The notes under the pieces: model-generated
Seen by the model: only the letters and a program-made list of their open reading frames with translations
What the model was told of the DNA's origin: nothing
Databases searched by the model: none
Source: Arthrobacter saudimassiliensis
GTDB lineage: Bacteria > Actinomycetota > Actinomycetes > Actinomycetales > Micrococcaceae
Reading direction: 5' to 3'
Assembly: GCA_900016675.1 (NCBI GenBank)
Contig: LN483071.1
Location: 248,001-312,000, forward strand
DNA length: 64,000 nucleotides
Position numbers and translations under genes: made by a program
Part shown: one piece after another, positions 43,109-52,857 of the stretch
Numbering within the stretch: position 1 is the stretch's first letter
Layout of the letters: every line of letters begins with the position of its first letter

Positions 43109-44200
43109 TCAGCGCCCCAGCACGGCCGAGAGTTCCCGGGCGAACACCGGAGCCGCGGCCGCATGGCCCGCATCGCTCAGGTGCCGTCCGTCCTCCAGCT
43201 TGAGCTTGTGGCGCTTCCACCAGTCCTGCGGGCTGATGAACGGTACGCCCTCCTCCGCGGCGACGCGGGACAGCAGCCGGTCCACCGTGGCCCGGCGCCC
43301 CTTGCCGTCGCCGATGACCCCCACCATCACCAGCGTCGACGACGGGTAGATCTGCCGCAGGTCCCGGACCATGGTGCGGGCGGCCTGGGCGATGGCAGTG
43401 TCCGGGTAGGCGGTGTCGTTCCCGCCGCCTTCGAGGACCACCACCGGCGGGTTGCCGGCGGGCAGCAGCCACTGCCCGCTGTCGAGGGCCGTTTCATACC
43501 GGTCGACGCCGGCATAGGAGTTCAGGTAGCCGGTTCCGCCGGCGCCGCGCACCACCGGGGTGTAGCCCAGCTGCGAAAGCCCCCGCCCGATCCAGGTCCG
43601 GTCGCCGGCCTGCGAGTCTCCCACCACGACGGCGGCCTGTTCCACCCCGGGGTTGAACTCCATGACCCGCTGCAGCCGCGGCACCCACACCAGCGACCCG
43701 CGCTGGAAGTCCGTGCGCCGGTCCTCTCCCGCCGCATACTCGCTCGAGACCGGGTAGCCGAGCTTCCCGACACCCCGGCGGCTCCACAGCTCGAACACTT
43801 CCGGCCGCAGCGCCCGCGCCCCGGTGGGGCCGTGCCAGAGCACCACCTTTCCCCGGAACCGCTGGTAGCAGGCCCCCAGCGAGGCGGGGCAGGAGATGTC
43901 CGACGTCGGCTGGCCCAGCGGATGTCCGGCCGCCGCCTGGACCCGGCGGAAATCCATCAGGGCGTTCCATGCCTGCGGGTCGGTCCCCTCCGGCGGAGCG
44001 GCGACGATCGGCCGCGACGTCACGGGCTGGTCCGCAGGCAGGACGGTGCGCAGCACGGGCTGCGGCGGTGTCGGAGGCACGGGCGGCTGCCACGGGGAGA
44101 GCGGCGCCAGCACCGGTGCGGCGAGCACCGCGGCCGCCATCAGCGGCAGGCGGCGGCGTCGGGCACCGCGGCGGACACGGCGGCGGGCGCCTGCTGCCAT
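43109..44200 (-). CDS. Secreted SGNH-type hydrolase with LGFP-like repeat
   Basis: 363 aa from ATG 44200, with GGGGAG 7 nt upstream; an ATG 12 codons earlier lacks such a site. An Arg-rich N-terminus followed by a hydrophobic segment (about 19-36) is a signal peptide or anchor, then a Pro-rich linker. Residues about 80-170 look like LGFP-type repeats (LWHGPTGARALRPEVFELW, RRGVGKLGYPVSSE) that attach proteins to the mycolate/peptidoglycan layer. The SGNH blocks follow: VVVGDSQAGD (nucleophile Ser), EGGGNDTAYPD, and DGRHLSDAGH with the Asp-His pair. Substrate unknown; cell-envelope ester hydrolysis is likely. Confidence 0.82.
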   Translation of the reverse strand: MAAGARRRVRRGARRRRLPLMAAAVLAAPVLAPLSPWQPPVPPTPPQPVLRTVLPADQPVTSRPIVAAPPEGTDPQAWNALMDFRRVQAAAGHPLGQPTSDISCPASLGACYQRFRGKVVLWHGPTGARALRPEVFELWSRRGVGKLGYPVSSEYAAGEDRRTDFQRGSLVWVPRLQRVMEFNPGVEQAAVVVGDSQAGDRTWIGRGLSQLGYTPVVRGAGGTGYLNSYAGVDRYETALDSGQWLLPAGNPPVVVLEGGGNDTAYPDTAIAQAARTMVRDLRQIYPSSTLVMVGVIGDGKGRRATVDRLLSRVAAEEGVPFISPQDWWKRHKLKLEDGRHLSDAGHAAAAPVFARELSAVLGR

Positions 44201-44305
44201 CAAAAATCTCCCCGTAACGCTCGACTGCACCGGCATCCCACCCTACCGATTCGGCCCGGGCGCGCCCAAGAACGGCTGCTTTTCGCGGGCCGGGAGGGCA
44301 CCGGG

Positions 44306-44591
44306 TAGACTGGCGGATGTAGTACACGGATGCCCGGTCGTCAGATTCTTTAATCCCCATGGATAAGGAACGGCGGCGGCTTACGGTGCCGGCCCATGCC
44401 GGCACGGACACCGCCCCGACCCGCAATACCTACGCGATCTTGATTTTCCGGCCGCCGCCACCGGCGCGCGGCCCGCAGTTGTTAGCCCGCGATCGGCTTC
44501 CACTGGATGCGCCCGCGCGTTGTCCGCTCTGACCCGGCCCCCGGCCGTCGGCCCAGCGTGAGACCCCGGCGCCTTACGGAACGGTATGTAA
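44306..44591 (+). promoter_or_regulatory. Promoter and long structured leader of the DEAD-box helicase gene
   Basis: TAGACT at 44306-44311 is a good -10, giving a leader of about 275 nt. It can fold a two-tier hairpin (GGCGG 44375-44379 with CCGCC 44411-44415 around an 8-bp perfect stem 44386-44393/44398-44405) and a 6-bp GGCCGC/GCGGCC stem (44450-44473). No open frame of note is seen. Long 5' leaders that mediate autoregulation or cold induction are known for DEAD-box helicase genes in other bacteria; no known Rfam element is recognised here. Confidence 0.45.
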
Positions 44592-46211
44592 TTGAACACT
44601 GAAATTTCCCAGCTTGAAGGTGACGGCCTCCTGCACGCCGAGGACAGCGACGACCAGGTTGACGTCACGGAGACCCTCGCCGCGGCCGAAGAGGCCGTCG
44701 CCCCCGAGGCAACGTTCGCGGACTACGGGGTCCGGGACGACATCGTCGGTTCGCTGGCGGACGCAGGCATCCTGCACCCCTTCCCGATCCAGGCCATGAC
44801 GCTTCCCGTCGCACTGGACGGCCACGACATCATCGGCCAGGCCAAGACCGGCACCGGCAAGACCCTCGGCTTCGGCATCCCCGCCCTGCAGCGGGTCATC
44901 TCCCCCGGCGAGGACGGCTGGGACCAGCTGCCGGCGCCGGGCGCTCCGCAGGCCCTGATCGTGGCCCCCACCCGTGAGCTTGCCGTCCAGGTCGCCGGAG
45001 ACCTCGAGACCGCGTCGCGCCGCAAGGGCACCCGCATCGCCACCATCTACGGCGGCCGCGCCTACGAACCGCAGATCGAGGCCCTGCAGGCCGGCGTCGA
45101 GATCGTCGTCGGCACCCCGGGCCGGCTCATCGACCTTTACCAGAAGCGCCACCTGAGCCTGAAGAACGTGCGCATCGTGGTCCTCGACGAGGCCGACGAG
45201 ATGCTCGACCTCGGCTTCCTGCCCGACGTCGAAACCCTGATGGGCGCGGTGCCCGCGATCCGGCAGACCCTGCTCTTCTCCGCCACCATGCCCGGCCCGG
45301 TCGTCGCCATGGCACGCCGCTACATGTCCAAGCCCACCCACATCCGGGCAGCCGATCCGGCGGACGAGGGCCTGACGAAGAAGGACATCCGCCAGGTCGT
45401 CTACCGGGCGCACCACCTGGACAAGATCGAAGTGGTGGCCCGCCTGCTGCAGGCCAACGGCCGCGGCCGGACGATCATCTTCACCAAGACCAAGCGCACC
45501 GCCGCCAAGGTCACCGAGGAGCTCGTGGACCGCGGCTTCGCGGCCGCGGCCCTGCACGGCGACCTGGGCCAGGGTGCCCGCGAGCAGGCCATGCGCGCGT
45601 TCCGCAACGAGAAGGTCGACGTGCTGGTCGCCACCGACGTGGCCGCCCGCGGCATCGACGTCGACGACGTGACCCACGTGATCAACTACCAGTGCCCCGA
45701 GGACGAAAAGACCTACCTGCACCGCGTGGGCCGCACCGGCCGCGCCGGCAACAAGGGCACCGCCGTCACCTTCGTCGACTGGGAAGACGTCCCCCGCTGG
45801 GGCCTGATCAACAAGGCCCTGGGCATGGACCAGCCCGAGCCGGTGGAGACCTACTCCTCCTCGCCGCACCTGTTCACCGACCTGGACATCCCGGCCGGCA
45901 CCAAGGGCCGGCTGCCCCGCGCCAAGCGCAAGCTGGCCGGCATCGACGCCGAGCGCATCGAGGACCTGGGCGAGACCGGCAAGTCCCGGTCGCGCGGCGG
46001 TGACCGCGGCGGACGCGGCGGTGACCGTGACCGCGGCGGCCGCCGCAGCGAGCGGACCGAGCGTGCCCCGCGCGCCGCAGCCGCCGAGGGCGCTCCCGCC
46101 GAGGCACCCGCGGCCTCCGACGAGGCCCGCTCCGAGCGTCCCCGCCGCCGCCGCAGCCGCACCCGCCGCCGCAACGGCGAAGTGGTGCAGCAGCGCCCCG
46201 CGGGCGAGTAG
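44592..46211 (+). CDS. DEAD-box ATP-dependent RNA helicase
   Basis: 539 aa from TTG 44592. An acidic N-terminal 35 residues precede the Q motif (FPIQAMTLPVAL). Motif I AKTGTGKT at about 82-89, PTRELAVQV, DEAD at 199-202, SAT near 231, and C-terminal motifs VLVATDVAARGIDVDDV and HRVGRTGRAG. The tail from about residue 465 is Arg/Gly-rich (RSRGGDRGGRGGDRDRGG), an RNA-binding low-complexity region. Likely acts in ribosome assembly or mRNA turnover, with cold-shock relevance. A methyltransferase gene starts 12 bp later. Confidence 0.93.
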   Translation: MNTEISQLEGDGLLHAEDSDDQVDVTETLAAAEEAVAPEATFADYGVRDDIVGSLADAGILHPFPIQAMTLPVALDGHDIIGQAKTGTGKTLGFGIPALQRVISPGEDGWDQLPAPGAPQALIVAPTRELAVQVAGDLETASRRKGTRIATIYGGRAYEPQIEALQAGVEIVVGTPGRLIDLYQKRHLSLKNVRIVVLDEADEMLDLGFLPDVETLMGAVPAIRQTLLFSATMPGPVVAMARRYMSKPTHIRAADPADEGLTKKDIRQVVYRAHHLDKIEVVARLLQANGRGRTIIFTKTKRTAAKVTEELVDRGFAAAALHGDLGQGAREQAMRAFRNEKVDVLVATDVAARGIDVDDVTHVINYQCPEDEKTYLHRVGRTGRAGNKGTAVTFVDWEDVPRWGLINKALGMDQPEPVETYSSSPHLFTDLDIPAGTKGRLPRAKRKLAGIDAERIEDLGETGKSRSRGGDRGGRGGDRDRGGRRSERTERAPRAAAAEGAPAEAPAASDEARSERPRRRRSRTRRRNGEVVQQRPAGE

Positions 46212-46223
46212 CCGCTCCGGCCC

Positions 46224-47126
46224 ATGGGCGGAACGCTCTTCGATCCCGACGGCGGCTCGCTCGTGGTCCACGCCGACAACGCGGACTTCCTGCCGAGCCT
46301 GCCCGACGGTGCCTTCACGATGATCTACGTGGACCCGCCCTTCAACACGGGGCGGGTCCAGCGGCGCCAGCAGACCACCATGGTCCGCAGCGTCGACGGC
46401 ACCGGCGACCGGACCGGCTTCAAGGGCCGCAGCTATTCCACGGTCAAGGGCCTGCTCACCAAGTACGACGACGCCTTCGAGGACTACTGGGCCTTCCTGG
46501 AGCCCCGGCTCGCCGAGGCGTGGCGGCTGCTCGCCGACGACGGCACCCTGTACGTGCACCTGGACTACCGGGAGGTGCACTACGTCAAGGTGATGCTTGA
46601 TGCCCTCTTCGGCCGGGACTGCTTCCTCAACGAGATCATCTGGGCCTACGACTACGGCGGCCGGGCCAAGAACCGGTGGCCGGCGAAGCACGACAACATC
46701 CTCGTGTACGTCAAGAACCCGGACCGCTACCACTTCGACAGCGCCGAGGTGGACCGGGAGCCCTACATGGCCCCGGGCCTGGTGACCCCGGAGAAGGCCG
46801 CCCTCGGCAAGCTGCCCACCGACGTCTGGTGGCACACCATCGTCTCCCCCACCGGGCGGGAAAAGACCGGCTACCCGACCCAGAAGCCCGAGGGCCTGAT
46901 CCGCCGTGCCGTCGCCGCCAGCAGCCGCCCCGGTGACTGGGTGCTGGACTTCTTCGCCGGCTCCGGCACCCTGGGCGCCGTGGCGGCCAAGATGGGCCGC
47001 CGCTTCGTGCTGGTCGACTCCAACCCGGCGGCCGTGGAAGTCATGGCCGCCCGGCTGGCCGGCCGGGCCGACGTCGTGGACTGGCAGGCCCGCCCGCCGC
47101 TGCCGGAAGAGCTGCCCGCCGGCTAG
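46224..47126 (+). CDS. Solitary site-specific DNA methyltransferase (beta class)
   Basis: 300 aa. Order of motifs defines the beta class: catalytic DPPF (D37-PPFNTG) first, the AdoMet motif VLDFFAGSGTLGAVAAKMG near residue 239 last; the D-P-P-F form indicates amino-methylation of adenine (N6) or cytosine (N4). TQKPEGLIRR just before the AdoMet motif is typical. No restriction endonuclease or specificity gene is adjacent, so it is an orphan, perhaps regulatory, methylase. ATG 46224 lies 12 bp after the helicase stop with no terminator between, so co-transcription is likely. The recognition site cannot be predicted. Confidence 0.88.
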   Translation: MGGTLFDPDGGSLVVHADNADFLPSLPDGAFTMIYVDPPFNTGRVQRRQQTTMVRSVDGTGDRTGFKGRSYSTVKGLLTKYDDAFEDYWAFLEPRLAEAWRLLADDGTLYVHLDYREVHYVKVMLDALFGRDCFLNEIIWAYDYGGRAKNRWPAKHDNILVYVKNPDRYHFDSAEVDREPYMAPGLVTPEKAALGKLPTDVWWHTIVSPTGREKTGYPTQKPEGLIRRAVAASSRPGDWVLDFFAGSGTLGAVAAKMGRRFVLVDSNPAAVEVMAARLAGRADVVDWQARPPLPEELPAG

Positions 47127-47136
47127 GCAGGTCGTC

Positions 47137-47985
47137 CTACGGCAGGACGGGGCGGCTGCCCGTGCCCAGTTCCAGCATCCGCTCCAGGACGGCCGGGGCC
47201 GTGGTGTTCTCGCCCAGGCGGTTCGGCTTTCCGGTGCCGTGGTAGTCGCTTGAGCCCGTGACCAGCAGCGAATGCTCGCGGGCCAGGGTGCGGAGGAAGG
47301 CCCGGCCCTCCTCCGGATTGTCGCGGTGGTCCACCTCGACGCCGAGCAGGCCGGCGTCGATCATGTCCCGGTAGGTGCGCTCACCGACCACCCGGCCGCG
47401 CGCCGTCGCCACCGGGTGGGCGAAGACGGGCACGCCGCCCGCGGCGCGCACCAGTTCCACCGCCCGCGCGGGGTCCGGGGCATAGTGGGCGACGAAGTAC
47501 CGGGAGCGGGCGGTGAGGATCCCTGCGAACGCCGCCGAGCGGCTCGGCACCACTCCTGCGCTGACCAGCGCGTCGGCGATGTGCGGCCGTCCGATCGTGG
47601 CTCCGGGAGCCACATGCTCCTGCACCAGCTCCCAGTCGATGGGAAAGTCCTCGGCGAGCCGGCGGACCATGACCTCGGCCCGGGTCTCGCGGGCGGCACG
47701 GGACCGGTCGATCTCCTCGAGCAGTCCGGGGTGCTCCGGATCATGCAGGTAGGAGAGCAGGTGCACGCTGATGCCCTCGGCGGTGCGGCAGGAGATCTCC
47801 ATGCCGGGTATGAGGGTGAGCCCTTCCCGCCCGGCCGCGTCGGCGGCCTCGGCCCAGCCGGCGGTGGAGTCGTGGTCCGTCAGCGCCAGTGCGGACAGGC
47901 CCGCCCGCGCAGCTGCCCGGACGACGTCGGCCGGGGATTCAGTGCCGTCGGACACCGTGGAATGCGTGTGCAAATCGATGTTCAC
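47137..47985 (-). CDS. PHP-domain phosphoesterase (RNase AM/YciV-like)
   Basis: 282 aa from GTG 47985. Metal-binding motifs of the PHP fold: DLHTHSTVSDGT at the N-terminus, LTDHDSTAGW near 36, GMEISC near 60, FAHPV, and GSSDYHG near 245. The family includes 3',5'-nucleoside bisphosphate phosphatases and 5'-3' exoribonucleases acting on short RNAs. TAGATT ends 6 nt before the GTG, so it looks leaderless despite a GGGAGG directly abutting the start codon. Convergent with the methyltransferase (10-bp gap). Confidence 0.87.
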   Translation of the reverse strand: MNIDLHTHSTVSDGTESPADVVRAAARAGLSALALTDHDSTAGWAEAADAAGREGLTLIPGMEISCRTAEGISVHLLSYLHDPEHPGLLEEIDRSRAARETRAEVMVRRLAEDFPIDWELVQEHVAPGATIGRPHIADALVSAGVVPSRSAAFAGILTARSRYFVAHYAPDPARAVELVRAAGGVPVFAHPVATARGRVVGERTYRDMIDAGLLGVEVDHRDNPEEGRAFLRTLAREHSLLVTGSSDYHGTGKPNRLGENTTAPAVLERMLELGTGSRPVLP

Positions 47986-47991
47986 CCTCCC

Positions 47992-47997
47992 AATCTA
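47992..47997 (-). promoter_or_regulatory. -10 element of leaderless PHP gene
   Basis: TAGATT on the minus strand, 6 nt before GTG 47985. Confidence 0.5.
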
Positions 47998-48057
47998 CGC
48001 GTCCGCCGGGCCCGGGGGTGTTTGTCCGCGCCGCAGGCCGGTGAGAGCATGGGAGGC

Positions 48058-49656
<1,599 letters not shown>

Positions 49657-49721
49657 GGGCCCGGGCAGCGTCATACAGGCCCGCTGAACCGGGCCGTCTG
49701 CACCGGACAACACCAGACAAA

Positions 49722-49754
49722 AGGAGGGCCGCACCCGTTGGGTGCGGCCCTCCT
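49722..49754. terminator. Bidirectional terminator
   Basis: Perfect 15-bp stem (49722-49736 with 49740-49754) between convergent pepP and the GSP17M-like gene; preceded by AAAA and followed on the plus strand by CGTGT. Confidence 0.88.
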
Positions 49755-49799
49755 CGTGTGTCGGCTCCGGGAACCGGGCGCTCGGCGTTCCGGCCCCGG

Positions 49800-50915
49800 T
49801 CAGCGCTGCTGCGCGCCGCTGTCCTCCTGGGATCCGGCCTCGGGCGCCTGCCGCGCTCCCTGGCTGTCCTGCCGGGAGTCCGGTGTGGAAACCCCGCCGG
49901 CCTGGCTCTGCGCGTTGCCGGCAGCGTCGTTGTCCCGGGACGCCCCCGCGGCGACATCGCCCGCGGCGGGATCTTCGACAGCTCCCTGCGGAGCGTCTGC
50001 GGCAGACTGCCGGCTGTTCGGCTCGATGGGCCGGCCCTGCGCGTCGAGGCGCACCCCGTAGCGCGGGCGGCCGTCGGGAAGGTCGGGGAAACGGCCCCGG
50101 CGGGTTTCACCGGCCGCAGGTGCGGCGGCGTCGGCAGGGCCCGCTGCGTGTGCGCCCTGCCCGGAGGCGGCGTAGGGGTCCTGCCATCCCGCGGGCCGTT
50201 CCGGCGCCTGCGGCTGGCCCTGCGGCGGGAACCCGGGCTGTCCCGGCTGGCCCTGGCCATTCCCGGGCTGGCCGTAGGGCGGCTGCTGGCCCGGCTGACC
50301 CTGCCCGTACCCGGGCTGCCCGTAGGGCGGCTGCTGGCCCGGCTGGCCCGGCCCATACCCCGGCTGACCCTGCCTGTAGGGCGGCTGGCCCGCCTGGCCC
50401 TGCGGTGCGGGGTGGCCGGCCTGCCCCACCATCGGCAGCTGCGCCAGCAGGCGGCGGGCTTCCCCGGCGACTTCGGGGGCAACGATGACGTCGTAGCTGG
50501 TGGCGATCACCTGGCTGGTGGAGGTGAAGTCCCGGCGTCCGCGCTGCAGGGCATAGCCGATCACTCCGAACAGCAGCCAGAACACCGCGCCGAGCGCGAT
50601 GGTCGGGCCCAGCGATCCGAGGGCGGGGGCACCGCCGAAGAGGGAAAGGACCAGGCCCACGAACAGGCCGAACCAGGCGCCGGTGAGCGCGCTCGACAGC
50701 GCCACCCGGGGATAGCTGAGCCGGCCGGTCACCCGTTCCACGGTCTTCAGGTCGTTGCCGACGATGGAGACGTTCTGCACGGCGAACTTGCTGTCCGCGA
50801 GGTAGTCCACCGCCTTTTGGGCGTCCAAGTAGGCGGTGTAGCGGCCGACAACCTCTCCGCGCGGCAGGCTGCGGCCCTGGTCGCGGGGACTTCCGGCGGC
50901 AAATAGGTTCGACAT
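49800..50915 (-). CDS. GSP17M-like membrane protein with PYGQPG repeats
   Basis: 371 aa from ATG 50915. Residues about 20-65 (EVVGRYTAYLDAQKAVDYLADSKFAVQNVSIVG) match the general-stress-protein 17M-like domain. Two membrane helices follow (about 75-95 and 102-122). Residues about 155-225 are Gly/Pro/Gln/Tyr repeats of roughly 16 residues (GQPGQQPPYGQPGYGQ). The last 140 residues are disordered and acidic with QSAADAPQG-like low complexity. Function unknown; stress-related membrane protein by domain. A longer start (50933) lacks support. Divergent from the MgtE-N/CBS gene. Confidence 0.78.
   Translation of the reverse strand: MSNLFAAGSPRDQGRSLPRGEVVGRYTAYLDAQKAVDYLADSKFAVQNVSIVGNDLKTVERVTGRLSYPRVALSSALTGAWFGLFVGLVLSLFGGAPALGSLGPTIALGAVFWLLFGVIGYALQRGRRDFTSTSQVIATSYDVIVAPEVAGEARRLLAQLPMVGQAGHPAPQGQAGQPPYRQGQPGYGPGQPGQQPPYGQPGYGQGQPGQQPPYGQPGNGQGQPGQPGFPPQGQPQAPERPAGWQDPYAASGQGAHAAGPADAAAPAAGETRRGRFPDLPDGRPRYGVRLDAQGRPIEPNSRQSAADAPQGAVEDPAAGDVAAGASRDNDAAGNAQSQAGGVSTPDSRQDSQGARQAPEAGSQEDSGAQQR
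50262..50405 (-). repeat. 48-bp in-frame tandem repeat, three units
   Basis: Units begin at about 50262, 50310 and 50358; the first two are nearly identical and the third degenerate. They encode 16-residue PGQ/PYG-rich units. Confidence 0.8.
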
Positions 50916-51023
50916 TTGTCCATTCTTTCGCACTTCGGCCCCGGGCGGGGGCCGCGATCGCTGGCAGTGAACGCGCGCCCGGTGCCCGGGGACCGTGATA
51001 CGGCGTTGGAGGTGCCTGCAAAG

Positions 51024-51029
51024 TAGCCT
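51024..51029 (+). promoter_or_regulatory. -10 element of leaderless MgtE-N/CBS gene
   Basis: TAGCCT followed by 6 nt and GTG 51036. Confidence 0.45.
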
Positions 51030-51035
51030 AATAGG

Positions 51036-52319
51036 GTGAGCTCAAATCCGACCCGCGTCTTCGTTGCCCGCCTGCTGGGCCTGGACGTCTTCGACCCGCT
51101 CGGAGACCGCCTGGGCCGGCTGCGCGACGCCGTGGTGCTGGACCGCGGCCCCGGCCGCCGTCCGCAGGCGGTGGGAATCGTCGTCGAGGTTCCGGGCCGC
51201 AAACGGGTCTTCGTGCCCATCACCCGGATCACCAGCATGGATCCCGGGCAGATCATCTGCACCGGGCTGGTCAACCTGCGCCGGTTCGAGCAGCGCGGCG
51301 CGGAGACCCTCGTCGTCGCCGAGCTCTTTGACCGCAGGGTCGTGCTCAAGGACGGCAGCGGCGAGGCGGCGATCGAGGACATTGCCATTGAGCAGAACCG
51401 TGCCGGCGACTGGCAGGTCTCCGCGCTCTTCGTGCGCCGGCTGCAGGACGGGCCCCGGCTGCTGCGCGGCCGCCGCCGCGGCGAGGAGCTGATCATTGAT
51501 TGGGAGGACGCCTGGCACTGGGACCTCACCGGTCCCCAGGCGGCCACCGCCTTCGTCGCCCAGCACGACGACCTCAAGCCCGCCGACTTCGCCGAGGCGC
51601 TGCACGAGATGAGCGGCAAGCGCCGCATCGAAGTCGCCGCCGAGCTGCAGGATGAACGCCTGGCCGATGTGCTCCAGGAGCTGCCCGACGACGACCAGGT
51701 GCAGATCCTGCAGGCCCTCGACGTCGAGCGCGCCGCCGACGTGCTCGAGGAAATGGACCCTGACGACGCCGCGGACCTGCTCAACGAACTGCCAGAGGAG
51801 CAGAAGGAGGAGCTGCTCCAGCTGATGGAGCCGGAGGACGCCCGCGACGTCCGCCGCCTGCTCTCCTACGAAGAGGACACCGCCGGCTCGCTGATGACTC
51901 CCGTGCCGGTGATCCTGCCTCCCGAGGCGACCGTTGCGGAAGCGCTGGCCCACGTGCGCCGCGAGGAGCTGACTCCGGCCCTGGCCTCCTCCATCTTTGT
52001 CTGCCGCCCTCCGCTGGAGACGCCCACCGGCCGCTACCTCGGCGTGGTGCATATCCAGCAGCTGCTGCGCGCCGCTCCCCCGGAGGCCCTGGGCAACATG
52101 CTCGACACCGACCTCGAGGCAGTGAACGACAAGGCCAGCATCAGCGAGGTTTCGCGCATGCTGGCCACCTACAACCTCAATTCGCTCCCGGTGGTGAACG
52201 ACGGCGGCCGCCTGGTCGGCGCGGTGACCGTCGACGACGTCCTGGACCACCTGCTGCCCGATGACTGGCGGGCCGCCGATGATGCTCCGGCGGGACCGCA
52301 GGGAAGGACCAATGGCTGA
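51036..52319 (+). CDS. PRC-barrel / MgtE-N / CBS protein without transporter domain
   Basis: 427 aa. N-terminal PRC-barrel-like region (about 5-75, GLDVFDPLGDRLGRLRDAVVLDR), a second barrel-like segment, then the MgtE N-terminal helical superhelix (about 180-275, repeats of ADVLQELPDDDQ, ADVLEEMDPDDA, ADLLNELPEEQ) and two CBS motifs (about 285-415, SLMTPVPVILPPEATVAEAL, NSLPVVNDGGRLVGAVTVDDVLDHLL). The five-helix Mg2+ channel of MgtE is absent, so it is a cytoplasmic Mg2+-sensing module rather than a transporter. Its stop overlaps the DUF1003 start by 8 bp. Confidence 0.87.
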   Translation: MSSNPTRVFVARLLGLDVFDPLGDRLGRLRDAVVLDRGPGRRPQAVGIVVEVPGRKRVFVPITRITSMDPGQIICTGLVNLRRFEQRGAETLVVAELFDRRVVLKDGSGEAAIEDIAIEQNRAGDWQVSALFVRRLQDGPRLLRGRRRGEELIIDWEDAWHWDLTGPQAATAFVAQHDDLKPADFAEALHEMSGKRRIEVAAELQDERLADVLQELPDDDQVQILQALDVERAADVLEEMDPDDAADLLNELPEEQKEELLQLMEPEDARDVRRLLSYEEDTAGSLMTPVPVILPPEATVAEALAHVRREELTPALASSIFVCRPPLETPTGRYLGVVHIQQLLRAAPPEALGNMLDTDLEAVNDKASISEVSRMLATYNLNSLPVVNDGGRLVGAVTVDDVLDHLLPDDWRAADDAPAGPQGRTNG

Positions 52320-52857
52320 GAAGAGAAAGTCCGTCGCGCGGGGCCTGGACACGCCCCGCACCGCCCGCACCCGCTGGATGCCGAGGCTTTCCCCCAACCC
52401 GGACGCCTTCGGACAGGCGACGGAGAAGTTCGCCCGCTTCATGGGCACCCCGCAGTTCCTGGTCTGGATGACCGTGTTCTGCGTGGTCTGGCTGCTCTGG
52501 AACACGTGGGGCCCCGAACCCCTGCGCTTCGACTCGGTGGCCCTCGGCTTCACGCTGCTGACCCTCATGCTCTCGCTGCAGGCCTCCTACGCGGCGCCGC
52601 TGCTGCTGCTGGCCCAGAACCGGCAGGACGACCGCGACCGGGTCGCCATGCGCCAGGACCGCGAGCGGGCCGAGCGGAACCTGCTGGACACGGAATACCT
52701 GACCCGGGAGATCGCCGAGCTGCGGATCGCGCTGCGCGAGGTCGCCACCCGCGACTACGTACGCTCCGAAATCCGCGGCCTGCTGGAGGAACTGCTCGAG
52801 GCCGAGGGGCGCGACGACGGCGGCCGGCGATCCCGCGGCCGGGAAGGCAGCCGATGA
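52312..52857 (+). CDS. DUF1003 membrane protein
   Basis: 181 aa from ATG 52312 with GGAAGGACC just upstream. Two adjacent membrane helices (about residues 52-70 FLVWMTVFCVVWLLWNTW and 80-102) followed by DDRDRVAMRQDRERAERN, the DUF1003 signature, and a charged coiled-coil tail. Function not established; the sandwich between MgtE-N/CBS and Mrp genes is seen in other actinobacteria as I recall. Overlaps the mrp start (ATGA). Confidence 0.88.
   Translation: MAEKRKSVARGLDTPRTARTRWMPRLSPNPDAFGQATEKFARFMGTPQFLVWMTVFCVVWLLWNTWGPEPLRFDSVALGFTLLTLMLSLQASYAAPLLLLAQNRQDDRDRVAMRQDRERAERNLLDTEYLTREIAELRIALREVATRDYVRSEIRGLLEELLEAEGRDDGGRRSRGREGSR

Noticed and set aside
44574-46835. 753-codon minus-strand open frame opposite the DEAD-box helicase and methyltransferase
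   Set aside because: Spans two real genes and their boundary on the other strand and shows only Val/Gly/His-rich filler.
50262-50405. CRISPR-like repeat
   Set aside because: The 48-bp units are contiguous, in frame and coding; there are no spacers and no cas genes.
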